Below are positions 41,429-49,942 of a stretch of DNA of 64,000 nt, in pieces (position 1 is the first letter of the stretch; each line of letters starts with the position of its first letter). Both the position numbers and the translations under genes were made by a program. A model generated the notes under the pieces. The model worked only from the letters and a program-made list of their open reading frames with translations. It ran no database searches and was not told the origin of the DNA. Origin of the DNA: Sphingomonas sp. ATCC 31555 (GTDB lineage: Bacteria > Pseudomonadota > Alphaproteobacteria > Sphingomonadales > Sphingomonadaceae); contig NZ_ALBQ01000003.1 of NCBI RefSeq assembly GCF_000282895.1, forward strand, positions 117,623 through 181,622, read 5' to 3'.

Positions 41429-43849
41429 TCAGCGTACGCCCGGCGCGTGCACCGGCGCCGCGTGCTGCGGCGCTTCGGCCGCCTGCGTTTCCCGCCGCGC
41501 AATCGGGCGGAAGGTGATCGCCAGCATCATCGGCCGATCGTCGGCGCGAGGCGGCGGCGGCACCATCATGAAGGCAAATTCGTTCTCGCAGTGGAACAGG
41601 TGAGGCGCTGCCTGCACCATTCCCTCCAGCGAGGGCGCGGCATCCTGTTCCTCTTCCCCCGGCCGCTGGGTTTCACTGAGGAAGCGTTCGACCGGCATGA
41701 ACACCGCGCTTTCCACCTGCACCCAATCGAATAGCTGGCCGAACTGCACTCCCACCGAGAAGCGGCAATCGCCTATCGGGATAGGGGCTAGATAATAGCC
41801 GTCGTGCGTGGGCGTTGCGGTAACGGTGCCGGTGGACGCCGTGGTGCCATCCGCAACGATCAGCGGCAGCGAGATCGTGCTGTCGACGAAATCCGCATAT
41901 TTGAACGGGAGCCCGAACCGCTTTTGGGTGAGCAGCGAAAGACGTATCGGCATGCCTTCGCCGTGCAGTTCGGCGGGCAGGTACATCCGTTCCGAACCCT
42001 TCATGTAGAACAGCCCGCGCCGCCGCAGCCCGCGCCGGGCGATCTCCGGATCGAACAGCGCCACCGTATCGTCGACGCCCAGGTTGATGTCGTGTTCGAA
42101 CGCGTTGAGCACCGCCAGCTCGTGCGGCAGGGGCAGGTACATCAGTCGGGCGAGCGTGGCGGTGGCGGCGTTCCGCCACAAACTTAGCTCGTCGATCGGA
42201 GCGCCGCGCAGCCGCATCGCCGCCTGTTCGCGTTCGAACCGAACCACGCCGCTCTGGATGCGCTCACGCGTTTCGCTCTGTCGGCCCTTGATGCTGTTGC
42301 CCTTGCGGATCGGCGTGCCGTCCGCCTGGTAGTCGACGGTCGAGCCCTGAGCCGCCGTGCAGATCTGCTCTAGCACCGCGACGTTGAGCGCCATCGCCTC
42401 GAGCGTGTGCGCATCATAGCCGCTTTCGTCGATCAGGCCCTTCTTGTCGAAGCCGCTGCGGAACTGCTCGCGCAGCAGCAGGTACCGGCCAGCGACGTGC
42501 ACGTCGAAACGCTTGGCGAGCAAGGTGTCGATCTGGTTCTGGACCGATCCGTTGTAGCCGAGATCGACCAGCATCAGCGTGTCGCCGGGCTGCGGATCCA
42601 CCATGGCCCGGACGTGCGCCTCCAGCCGATCGCCAAAGGCTTTAGCCGATTTCTGGATCTGCTTCATTCGCAAAGGCTTGCGGATCTCGCGCAGGAACGC
42701 CGCCAGGCGGCCGTTTTCCTTTGGCAAGCCGCGCAGCAACTGCTTCGCTTCGGGCGCCGGCAGCATCAGCTGGCGCGTGACCGCCTCCAGATCCGTGCCG
42801 AGCTCGAACTGGAGATAGCGATCCACGGCGGCATCGCTGGTCAGCGACGCGGCGGTGGCGGTGAAGCGGCTGATCTCGACCGGATGGCCGATGGCGGCAT
42901 GCCCGGATGTCTGGTGCACACGCATGGGCAGCAGCCCGTCGCGAAGCATGAACAGCCAATGCACGGTGCCGCCGCGTTCGGCCTGCAGCGTTGCCGCCTC
43001 CTGTTGCAGCCAGCGTTCGAACCCGTGCAGCACTGGGCCGAGCACCGAGAAGCCCAGCGCTTCGGCATCGTCGGTGATCAGCGGCTCCGCAGCGGCGAGT
43101 GCGGCGCGGTGCGGCTGCTGCCCGCCGATCACGCCCGGCAGACGCGGGTGGAGCATCGCTCCAACGGCCGATTCCATGCGCAGGCGCTGTTCGGTGCCCG
43201 CCGCGAACTGTTGCAGGTGAAGCGTCTGCACCCCGAACGGCGCGACGCCCCCGACATCCGCCGCCTTGTTGTCGCCGATATGCAGGATGGTGCCCGGCGC
43301 GCGCTTCAGCGCCTTCAGCACGTCTTCGTACAGGCCTTCCGCCTTAGAGCGACCATAGCGCGACGAGCAGAAGATCCGATCGATCAGGGCTGCGACATCG
43401 TCTCCCGCGGCGCGGGCGATCAGCGTGCGCAACTGCTCCGCATCGAGATAGGTGTCGGATACGATGATGACGCCGATGCCCCGGCGCTTCGCCTCACGCA
43501 TCAGCGCCACGGTGGGTTGGAACCCGAAGCAGTGACGCGCCTCGGCGTCGATTTCGTGGCGGACAGCCGCCTCGATCACCGCGCGGCCGGCGTTGGGAAA
43601 AAGTTGGCGATAGATCTCGCCGATCGTCACTTCGTTGCGCCGATGCTGCATTAGCGCGGCCGTGCGTGCGCGCGTTTCCGCCCACTGGCGTTGCAGCGCA
43701 GTGATTTCCGGCAGCGCATCGAACAGGTCGCGCGGCGCATGGCAATCGCGCCACAGCAAGGTGTCGAAGCAATCGAGCGAAAGCAGCGCCACCGTGTCGC
43801 GTCCGTCGAGCGCGGTCGGCAAGGCATGCGGAAGGATGAAGTCGGTCAA
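41429..43849 (-). CDS. Large HAD-superfamily protein of unknown role, next to motility genes
   Basis: 806 residues from a TTG start (43849) with AGGGACAGGGCC upstream; the first HAD motif follows at about residue 26, so the start cannot be much later. Residues 20-220 are a HAD hydrolase-like domain with LSLDCFDTLLWR (D-x-D-like motif I), GVIIVSDTYLD (motif II) and ILHIGDNKAADVGG (motif IV). The middle (about 270-560) holds HWLFMLRDGLLPMRVHQ and LMLVDLGYNGSVQNQ, like proteins of surface-polysaccharide clusters (recalled). The C-terminus (about 600-770) looks beta-rich. It may modify a surface or flagellar component, but this is inference from motA and flaF on either side. Confidence 0.8.
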   Translation of the reverse strand: MTDFILPHALPTALDGRDTVALLSLDCFDTLLWRDCHAPRDLFDALPEITALQRQWAETRARTAALMQHRRNEVTIGEIYRQLFPNAGRAVIEAAVRHEIDAEARHCFGFQPTVALMREAKRRGIGVIIVSDTYLDAEQLRTLIARAAGDDVAALIDRIFCSSRYGRSKAEGLYEDVLKALKRAPGTILHIGDNKAADVGGVAPFGVQTLHLQQFAAGTEQRLRMESAVGAMLHPRLPGVIGGQQPHRAALAAAEPLITDDAEALGFSVLGPVLHGFERWLQQEAATLQAERGGTVHWLFMLRDGLLPMRVHQTSGHAAIGHPVEISRFTATAASLTSDAAVDRYLQFELGTDLEAVTRQLMLPAPEAKQLLRGLPKENGRLAAFLREIRKPLRMKQIQKSAKAFGDRLEAHVRAMVDPQPGDTLMLVDLGYNGSVQNQIDTLLAKRFDVHVAGRYLLLREQFRSGFDKKGLIDESGYDAHTLEAMALNVAVLEQICTAAQGSTVDYQADGTPIRKGNSIKGRQSETRERIQSGVVRFEREQAAMRLRGAPIDELSLWRNAATATLARLMYLPLPHELAVLNAFEHDINLGVDDTVALFDPEIARRGLRRRGLFYMKGSERMYLPAELHGEGMPIRLSLLTQKRFGLPFKYADFVDSTISLPLIVADGTTASTGTVTATPTHDGYYLAPIPIGDCRFSVGVQFGQLFDWVQVESAVFMPVERFLSETQRPGEEEQDAAPSLEGMVQAAPHLFHCENEFAFMMVPPPPRADDRPMMLAITFRPIARRETQAAEAPQHAAPVHAPGVR

Positions 43850-43961
43850 GGCCCTGTCCCTGGAGATGCGCCCGCACCATGGGACGCACGAATCTTATAG
43901 GAGGGCGAAGAACCAACCCGGCAAAATCTTCCTAGAATAGGGCAGTAGCAAAGGAGCCACG

Positions 43962-44327
43962 ATGACCATCAATGCTTATCAGGCGGCCCGCAGCCGGGCC
44001 GAGACGCCACGCGCCGCGGAACTGCGGCTGATGCGCGAAATCACCGGTGAGATGATGGCGGCGCACGACGCCGGGTTGAAGGGCGCGTTCCTGATGCCGG
44101 CGCTCTATCGCAACCGTGAGATGTGGTCGGTATTCGTCACCGACTGCGGCACGCGCGGCAACAACCTGCCGAACGATCTGCGCGCCAAGATCATTTCGCT
44201 CGGCCTGTGGGTCGATCGGTTCACCAGCGATGTCGTCGCCGGTCGTGAATCGGTCATGGCGCTGGTCGAGGTAAATCGGTCGGTCATGGAAGGACTGGCG
44301 GGGCAGGAACGCGCCGTAGCCGCCTGA
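43962..44327 (+). CDS. flaF: Flagellar biosynthesis regulator FlaF
   Basis: 121 residues. Alphaproteobacterial FlaF family, needed for flagellin production or secretion and usually paired with FlbT. NAYQAARSRAETPRAAELRLMREIT, the central NREMWSVFVTDCGTRGNNLPNDLRAKIISLGLWVDRFT and SVMALVEVNRSVMEGL match the family blocks. Strong site AAAGGAGCCACG before ATG 43962. A clear terminator follows, so it is monocistronic; flbT and flagellin are not in the window. Divergent from the HAD protein. Confidence 0.9.
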   Translation: MTINAYQAARSRAETPRAAELRLMREITGEMMAAHDAGLKGAFLMPALYRNREMWSVFVTDCGTRGNNLPNDLRAKIISLGLWVDRFTSDVVAGRESVMALVEVNRSVMEGLAGQERAVAA

Positions 44328-44355
44328 TCCCGATCCTTCCGCAAGCACCAGCAGA

Positions 44356-44383
44356 GCCCCGGAAGCACTTCCGGGGCTTTTTT
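44356..44383 (+). terminator. Intrinsic terminator of flaF
   Basis: GCCCCGGAAG-CA-CTTCCGGGGC stem (44356-44377) followed by TTTTTT. 29 bases after the flaF stop codon. Confidence 0.93.
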
Positions 44384-44540
44384 GGTGCGTGCCCGATCAG
44401 CCGCGGCGAGACGGGCGGCCGGCATCTGCCGTGGGTGCCCGCGAATTTTGAAGTTCCCGGCCCGGCGTTATGCTATTCAGAACGGAGACAACCTTCGCCC
44501 CCGGCGCTGGTGTCGAGCGGCAGGGGCGGGTGGTGGCGAG

Positions 44541-44903
44541 ATGTTCGGATTGGTTTTCGCGAACATGCTAGTGATACTGATGATCGATGAGGCGGGGCTG
44601 CGCAGCATGCTTGCGGCGCGACTCGCGCTGGCCGGCGCCGACGTCGTCAGCATGGAAAATGTCGACGCGGGGCGGATCGCCCGGCTCACCTCGCAATCGC
44701 CCACGCTGGTCGCGGACGCGGCTGCTGCTGCCCGACACCCGGGCGGCATCGATGCACTGGCGGCCGATGCGGCCTGGCGCCTCGTCGTTATCATCGGGAT
44801 GGAGCACGCAGCGGACGGCGCCGACCATGTCCATTATGTCCGGGCGGACGATCCGGTTGCTTCGATCTCGGCACTGCTGCGCGGGGCCGCGACCACGCAT
44901 TGA
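44541..44903 (+). CDS. Atypical receiver-like small protein
   Basis: 120 residues from ATG 44541; an internal ATG at 44568 would give the receiver core alone. The core reads VILMIDEAGLRSMLAARLAL AGADVV..., then PTLVADAAAA where the Asp may stand at the phosphorylation position, RLVVIIG without the Thr/Ser switch, and HVHYVRADDPVASISALLRG with Arg instead of the conserved Lys. It therefore looks like a degenerate (pseudo-) receiver. A weak TTGAAG-N17-TGCTAT promoter lies at 44448-44476. It precedes the convergent FixJ-like gene and its partner is unknown. Confidence 0.6.
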   Translation: MFGLVFANMLVILMIDEAGLRSMLAARLALAGADVVSMENVDAGRIARLTSQSPTLVADAAAAARHPGGIDALAADAAWRLVVIIGMEHAADGADHVHYVRADDPVASISALLRGAATTH

Positions 44904-44975
44904 CGCAGCGATAGGCAGCAATCCCGAAGGCGACGTGTGTGCGCCGGGCGCCGCCTTCGGAATGCGGCCGTAGGT

Positions 44976-45590
44976 TCAGCTTTTCGGAAACAGCCCGGCG
45001 GCGAACGCGATGCGCAGCGCTTCGGACAGACTGCGCACTTCCAGCTTCTCCATCAGGTTGGCGCGATAGATTTCCACCGTGCGTGGGCTGATATCGAGCT
45101 CATAAGCGATGATCTTGTTCGAGCGACCTTCGATCAGCCCCTTCAGCACATCGGTTTCGCGCGGCGAGAGCTTGGCGATCTTCGCCTCCGCGCCGGCGAC
45201 GCGTGCGGCCGCCTCGCTATCCTCTTCGAGACGCGAGAAGGCCTGGTCGATTACCTTCAGCAGGAACTCGGCTTCGTAGGGCTTTTCGATGAAATCGAGC
45301 GCCCCCGCCTTCATCGCCTGTACCGCTAGGCCGACATTGCCCTGGCCCGTCAGCACGATGGCGACGAACTTCGGGGACCGATCGAGCTTCACAAGCACGT
45401 CGAGCCCGCTCGATCCGGGCATGTGGAAATCGAGCAGCACGACGCCGGGATCCAGTTCGGCGACCTGCGTCAGGAACGCATCCCCCGAACGATAGCCGCG
45501 CACGATCAGGTCGGGCCGGACGGACAACAGGCTGTGCAGCGAAGCGCGGACGGCATCGTCGTCGTCAACGATGTAGATGGTTCGGGTCAT
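44976..45590 (-). CDS. FixJ-like response regulator (receiver + LuxR helix-turn-helix)
   Basis: 204 residues. Receiver with D54 in VVLLDFHMPGSSGL, Thr in AIVLTGQGNVGL and Lys in DFIEKPYEAEFLL; C-terminal LuxR/FixJ domain LSPRETDVLKGLIEGRSNKIIAYELDISPRTVEIYRANLMEKL. Transcriptional activator, with its start overlapping the stop of the kinase gene by one base (TAATG). The pair form one operon. Targets are unknown; no fixK, nif or cytochrome gene lies in the window. Confidence 0.93.
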   Translation of the reverse strand: MTRTIYIVDDDDAVRASLHSLLSVRPDLIVRGYRSGDAFLTQVAELDPGVVLLDFHMPGSSGLDVLVKLDRSPKFVAIVLTGQGNVGLAVQAMKAGALDFIEKPYEAEFLLKVIDQAFSRLEEDSEAAARVAGAEAKIAKLSPRETDVLKGLIEGRSNKIIAYELDISPRTVEIYRANLMEKLEVRSLSEALRIAFAAGLFPKS

Positions 45591-48274
45591 TATTCTTCAC
45601 CTTCTTCCACGGCTGGCAAGGTGAAGCGGAACGATGCCCCCCCTGCTGGATCGTTTTCCGCGCTTAGTACCCCGCCATGGCCTTCAATGATACGCTTGCT
45701 GATCGAAAGTCCAATACCCATTCCGGCGGATCCTCCCTTCGTGGTGCTGAAACGCGAGAACAAGCTTTCCAAGACGTGCGGCGGAATGCCCGGGCCGCTG
45801 TCGGTAACCGTAATCGCGATCAATTGGTCGGGTAGTTTTTCGGAAGTGATTGTTATCTGACGGTCGTCTGGCGCCACCATCTTCAATGCATGCACGGCAT
45901 TGCGCAACAGATTAACCAAAACCTGCTGCACTTGGATGCGATCCGCGAGGATGAAACGGGCCGCGCGATCGAACTGATAATTGACGCGCAGGTTGAAGTG
46001 GCCGGTACCGACCAGCACCAGTTCGACCGCGTCGCGGATCGTGCGCTCGACCGATTCGACCCGCATTTCCACTTCGCCGCGCGCCACGAATGCCCGCAGC
46101 CGCCGGATGATCTCGCCGGCGCGCTGCGTCTGTTCGGAACCCATGCGCAGCAGGTCCGTGACCCGCTCGCCGGATTCTCCGCGCTCGATCAGCATGCGCG
46201 CGGCTGCCAGGAAGTTGCCCGTCGCGCTGAGCGGCTGGTTCAACTCATGAGCGAGATCGGCCGCCATTTCGCTCATCGCGCTCTGGCGGGACACATGGGC
46301 GATTTCGTTGTTGAGCTCGCTCAGCCGCTGATCCGCGGCGACGCGCTCGGTCAGGTCGCGGATGAAGACGGTGATGAGCATGTCGTCATCGCTCTTCGCG
46401 GCACCGGCGCGCAGTTCGGCAGGGAAGCACCGGCCGTCCGCAGTCTGCGCGGTGCCGACGAGGACTTCACCGATCAGCCCTTGGCCGGTTTCAATGAAGC
46501 GGCGGAATACGGACTCGTTGGGCTCCTGCTCTTCCTCCGGTACCAGCATGGTGAAGTTGCGCCCGACCACTTCGCTGGCGCGATAGCCCCACAGGCTTTC
46601 GGCAGCGGTGCTGAACTGCAGGATGGTGCCCTGCGCGTTGACCACGATCATCGCGTCGGGAACGGTTTCCAGCACCGTGCGCAGCTGCGCCTCGCGACGG
46701 CGGAGCGCCACCTCGCGTTCGTCCCGCTCGGTGATGTCGAGCACCGCGCCGACCACCCGCACCAGCGCGCCTTCGTTGTCATAGAAGCACCGAGCCGATC
46801 CCTCGAGCGTGCGCCCGGTCGCGCCGCCCTTTATCAGCCGATAGCGGAAGGAAACCCGCTCGGAGCGTTCCGGCACGGCCCGAAGCACGGTTGTGCGCAG
46901 GCTCTCCAGGTCCTCCGGCAGCACATGCTCCCGCCAGGAATCGAGCGTGGAAAGCGCGCCGGGGGCGAGCCCCAGGCGCTGCTCCATTCCGGGGGACCAT
47001 TCGATCCGCCCGCTCCCCAGATCCAGGTCGAAAATGCCCAGTTCATGCGCGGCGGTGGCCTGCGCCAATCGCTCCTCGCTGGCGCGCAGCGCCCGCAGCG
47101 CTGAAACGCGCTCGGAGATGTCGATGATGTTGTGCACGACGACTTCCGGACGGCCGGAAGCATCGAAATGCTGCAGCCGCTCGATCACATGGATCTCGCT
47201 TCCGTCCTTGCGCTGTTCGATCAGTTCCTGCGCGCCATCGGCGTCGGGCAGCGAATAGCTGTTCTGCCAGCTGGGGCATTGCGCCCGCAACAGCATGTAC
47301 TTGTTCTGGCCCAGCGCCTCGTCTTCGCGCCAGCCGTAAAGCTGTTCGCAGCCGCGCGACCAATGGAGGATGGTGCCGGCGGGATCGGTGATGATCACGA
47401 TCGCGCTGTCCAGCGCCACGGAGAGCTCGGCGCGCGCCGCCTGTTCGCGGCTGACCCGGTGGACGGCCCAGAAGGAAACCAGACCGATTGCGATCAGGTT
47501 GAACAGGATCAGCACGATCTGCCCGAAGGTGGAGTTGCCATGGGAGCCCCGCTCCAGTGCTAGTTCGATCATCGCCGGCAGCGCGGGCAGGATGATTGCG
47601 GCGGCCACCACGGCCTGAATGCGGACCGGATCGGAGCGTTCCACCCGCCCCAGCCGCGAAACCGCGGCGTTGCGCCCGAACAGCACCGCGGCGGTGATGG
47701 AAAGCGCCATCACGGTACCCGGTACCGATGCGCGCAACCCTATGTTCAGCTTGGCGGGATCGCCGGAAACGAGCAGCATCGTCGCCGATGCCACCGCCAG
47801 CGCGAGCGGGGCCATGGCGATCAGAGGCGCGACATCCCGCAGCAATTGTCGGCGGCTCCGTCGTGCGAGCACGGCAAGGGGGAGCATCAGGAAATTGACG
47901 ATCGCATTCACGCCCGGTCGGCCGGCATGGACGTGCGCGGCGTGCCGCGCGACGCCGCTGGCAAAGTCGATCCCAAAATCGAAGCCGTCGTCGATCAGCG
48001 GTTGCAGGGTCGCGCCGATGGCGATCATGAGCGGCACCGCCAGCAAGAAGCGAGCGAGACGCGGGCGTTCGCCGCTGTCTGCGAGGACGCCGGTCGCCAG
48101 GAAGCCATAGGCAAGCGCCGTCAGCGGCCAGATCGGATGCGTGCCTGGGACGAACTGATAGAGGATGGGCAAGCCGAATGCCCAGCCTGACAGCGCAACG
48201 GCGCTGCAAAGCATTGCAAACAGGGCCAGCCCCTTGGCCACAGTCCTGCTCCTGCGCGATGGACGGAAGCCCAT
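45590..48274 (-). CDS. FixL-type PAS sensor histidine kinase, membrane-bound, probably haem-free
   Basis: 894 residues from ATG 48274. About 1-275: seven or eight hydrophobic helices, MASE-like. Then three PAS/PAC domains (about 285, 415 and 540). The last PAS and the kinase core are strikingly FixL-like: DAMIVVNAQGTILQFSTAAES, FIRDLTERV, DLAHELNQPLSATGNF (phospho-His about 677), RAGEIIRRLRAFVARGE, MGIGLSISKRIIEGHGG. At the place of the FixL haem His (RHDSYISRY in Bradyrhizobium, recalled) it has PNESVFRRF, with Asn. Oxygen sensing through haem is therefore unlikely; the signal may come from the membrane domain or other PAS modules. Confidence 0.9.
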   Translation of the reverse strand: MGFRPSRRSRTVAKGLALFAMLCSAVALSGWAFGLPILYQFVPGTHPIWPLTALAYGFLATGVLADSGERPRLARFLLAVPLMIAIGATLQPLIDDGFDFGIDFASGVARHAAHVHAGRPGVNAIVNFLMLPLAVLARRSRRQLLRDVAPLIAMAPLALAVASATMLLVSGDPAKLNIGLRASVPGTVMALSITAAVLFGRNAAVSRLGRVERSDPVRIQAVVAAAIILPALPAMIELALERGSHGNSTFGQIVLILFNLIAIGLVSFWAVHRVSREQAARAELSVALDSAIVIITDPAGTILHWSRGCEQLYGWREDEALGQNKYMLLRAQCPSWQNSYSLPDADGAQELIEQRKDGSEIHVIERLQHFDASGRPEVVVHNIIDISERVSALRALRASEERLAQATAAHELGIFDLDLGSGRIEWSPGMEQRLGLAPGALSTLDSWREHVLPEDLESLRTTVLRAVPERSERVSFRYRLIKGGATGRTLEGSARCFYDNEGALVRVVGAVLDITERDEREVALRRREAQLRTVLETVPDAMIVVNAQGTILQFSTAAESLWGYRASEVVGRNFTMLVPEEEQEPNESVFRRFIETGQGLIGEVLVGTAQTADGRCFPAELRAGAAKSDDDMLITVFIRDLTERVAADQRLSELNNEIAHVSRQSAMSEMAADLAHELNQPLSATGNFLAAARMLIERGESGERVTDLLRMGSEQTQRAGEIIRRLRAFVARGEVEMRVESVERTIRDAVELVLVGTGHFNLRVNYQFDRAARFILADRIQVQQVLVNLLRNAVHALKMVAPDDRQITITSEKLPDQLIAITVTDSGPGIPPHVLESLFSRFSTTKGGSAGMGIGLSISKRIIEGHGGVLSAENDPAGGASFRFTLPAVEEGEE

Positions 48275-48505
48275 CGGATAATATTGTTCTTCAACGCGCA
48301 AACCACCTGCCCCTGCACAGGTCGAAGCCGAGGGCCACGAGCATGCTAGCATCCGTTATATCAAAGCGAAAAGCCATAGGGACTGATCCGTATGTGGCGG
48401 AGTTGCGCGATTTCTTTTCCGGTGTGGCGGCGCGCGCTTGCCAAAACTCCTGTCTGCGGCGATCAATCCTACCGGGGCAAATCAGAACCTTGCGAGGAGT
48501 CACGC

Positions 48506-49942
48506 TTGATTAGAACATTGGCGATGGTGGCCGCATGCGCCGCCCTGGTCGGCTGCGCGGGGGATGGCGGCCGCCCATCCACCGCCGCCAAGGCAGCATC
48601 CGGACAGGGGGCGGGACAAGGCAAGGGGCCGGGGATCGGCAAAGGCTATAGCCACGATCCCTTTCCTTCCACCTACCGGGCCTATGCCGGCACGCCGACG
48701 CTGGTGACCAACGTCACCATCTTTGATGGCGAAGGCGGGCGGATCGAACGCGGGGCGGTGCTGTTCCACGACGGCAAGATCGTGGCGATCGGGCAGAATC
48801 TGGCGGCGGACGCCGGCGTGACGGTGATCGACGGGCAGGGCAAGTATCTGACGCCGGGCGTGATCGATATTCACAGCCATCTGGGCGATTATCCCTCGCC
48901 CGGTGTCGATGCGCATTCCGACGGCAACGAGGCGACCGGGCCGGTCACCGCCGATGTCTGGGCCGAACACAGCGTCTGGCCGCAGGATCCGGGCTTCGGC
49001 CGCGCGCTGACGAACGGCGGAGTGACGACGCTGCAGATCCTCCCAGGATCGGCCAATCTGTTCGGCGGCCGATCGGTGGTGCTGAAGAACGTCTATGCCC
49101 GCACCATGCAGGGGATGAAGTTCCCCGGTGCCCCCTATGGTCTGAAGATGGCGTGCGGCGAAAACCCCAAACGCGTCTATGGCAGCCGCGGCCGCCAGCC
49201 CTCCACGCGCATGGGCAACGTCGCCGTCGATCGCCAGACCTGGGCGAAAGCGGTCGAATACAAGCGTCGCTGGGACAAGTATGAGAAGGACGGCGGCGAG
49301 CCGCCCGCGCGCGACATCGCCATGGATACGCTGCGCGGCGTGATCGAAGGCGAGATCCGGGTGCAGAACCACTGCTACCGCGCCGACGAAATGGCCATCG
49401 TGATGGATATGGCCAAGGAGTTCGGCTACCATGTCTCGGCATTCCACCACGCCGTGGAAGCCTATAAGATCTCCGACCTGCTGAAGGCGAACAACACCTG
49501 CGCCGCCGTCTGGGCCGATTGGTACGGCTTCAAGATGGAGTCCTACGACGCGGTTCCGGAGAACCTCGCCATCCTGGAGAAGGAAGGCGCTTGTGCGATG
49601 ATCCATTCGGACGACGCGAACGGCATCCAGCGGCTGAACCAGGAAGTTGCCAAGGCGCGCGCTTCCGCGCTGCGCGGCGGGTTCCAGATCAGCGAGGAAG
49701 AGGCGTGGAAGTGGCTTTCCTACAACCCCGCGCTGGCACTGGGCATCGCCGATAAGACCGGTAGCCTGAAGCCCGGCAAGATGGCGGACGTGGTGCTGTG
49801 GAACGGCAATCCGTACAGCGTCTATACGCGGCCCGAGATGGTGTGGGTCGATGGTGCACTGCTCTACGATGCGAAGGATCCCAAGCGCCGACCGGTTTCC
49901 GATTTCGAGCTCGGCCAGCCGGGTGAGGGGGATGTGAAGTGA
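48506..49942 (+). CDS. Amidohydrolase family lipoprotein, metal-binding
   Basis: 478 residues from a TTG start (48506), chosen since GCGAGGAG lies seven bases upstream and the following sequence MIRTLAMVAACAALVGC is a lipoprotein signal with lipobox LVGC (Cys at 17). A Gly/Lys-rich spacer leads to the amidohydrolase domain: VTIFDGEGGRIERGAVLFHDGKIVAIG, metal-binding HSH in TPGVIDIHSHLGDYP, later His in GYHVSAFHHAVEAYK and Asp in AMIHSDDANGIQR, closing with GKMADVVLWNGNPY. Related enzymes hydrolyse cyclic amides or peptides (imidazolonepropionase-like). Stop overlaps the start of the second amidohydrolase (TGATG). Confidence 0.9.
   Translation: MIRTLAMVAACAALVGCAGDGGRPSTAAKAASGQGAGQGKGPGIGKGYSHDPFPSTYRAYAGTPTLVTNVTIFDGEGGRIERGAVLFHDGKIVAIGQNLAADAGVTVIDGQGKYLTPGVIDIHSHLGDYPSPGVDAHSDGNEATGPVTADVWAEHSVWPQDPGFGRALTNGGVTTLQILPGSANLFGGRSVVLKNVYARTMQGMKFPGAPYGLKMACGENPKRVYGSRGRQPSTRMGNVAVDRQTWAKAVEYKRRWDKYEKDGGEPPARDIAMDTLRGVIEGEIRVQNHCYRADEMAIVMDMAKEFGYHVSAFHHAVEAYKISDLLKANNTCAAVWADWYGFKMESYDAVPENLAILEKEGACAMIHSDDANGIQRLNQEVAKARASALRGGFQISEEEAWKWLSYNPALALGIADKTGSLKPGKMADVVLWNGNPYSVYTRPEMVWVDGALLYDAKDPKRRPVSDFELGQPGEGDVK

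Noticed and set aside
45590..48274. Naming the kinase fixL as an oxygen sensor
   Set aside because: The haem-binding His of the PAS domain appears to be Asn, so the name would suggest the wrong signal.
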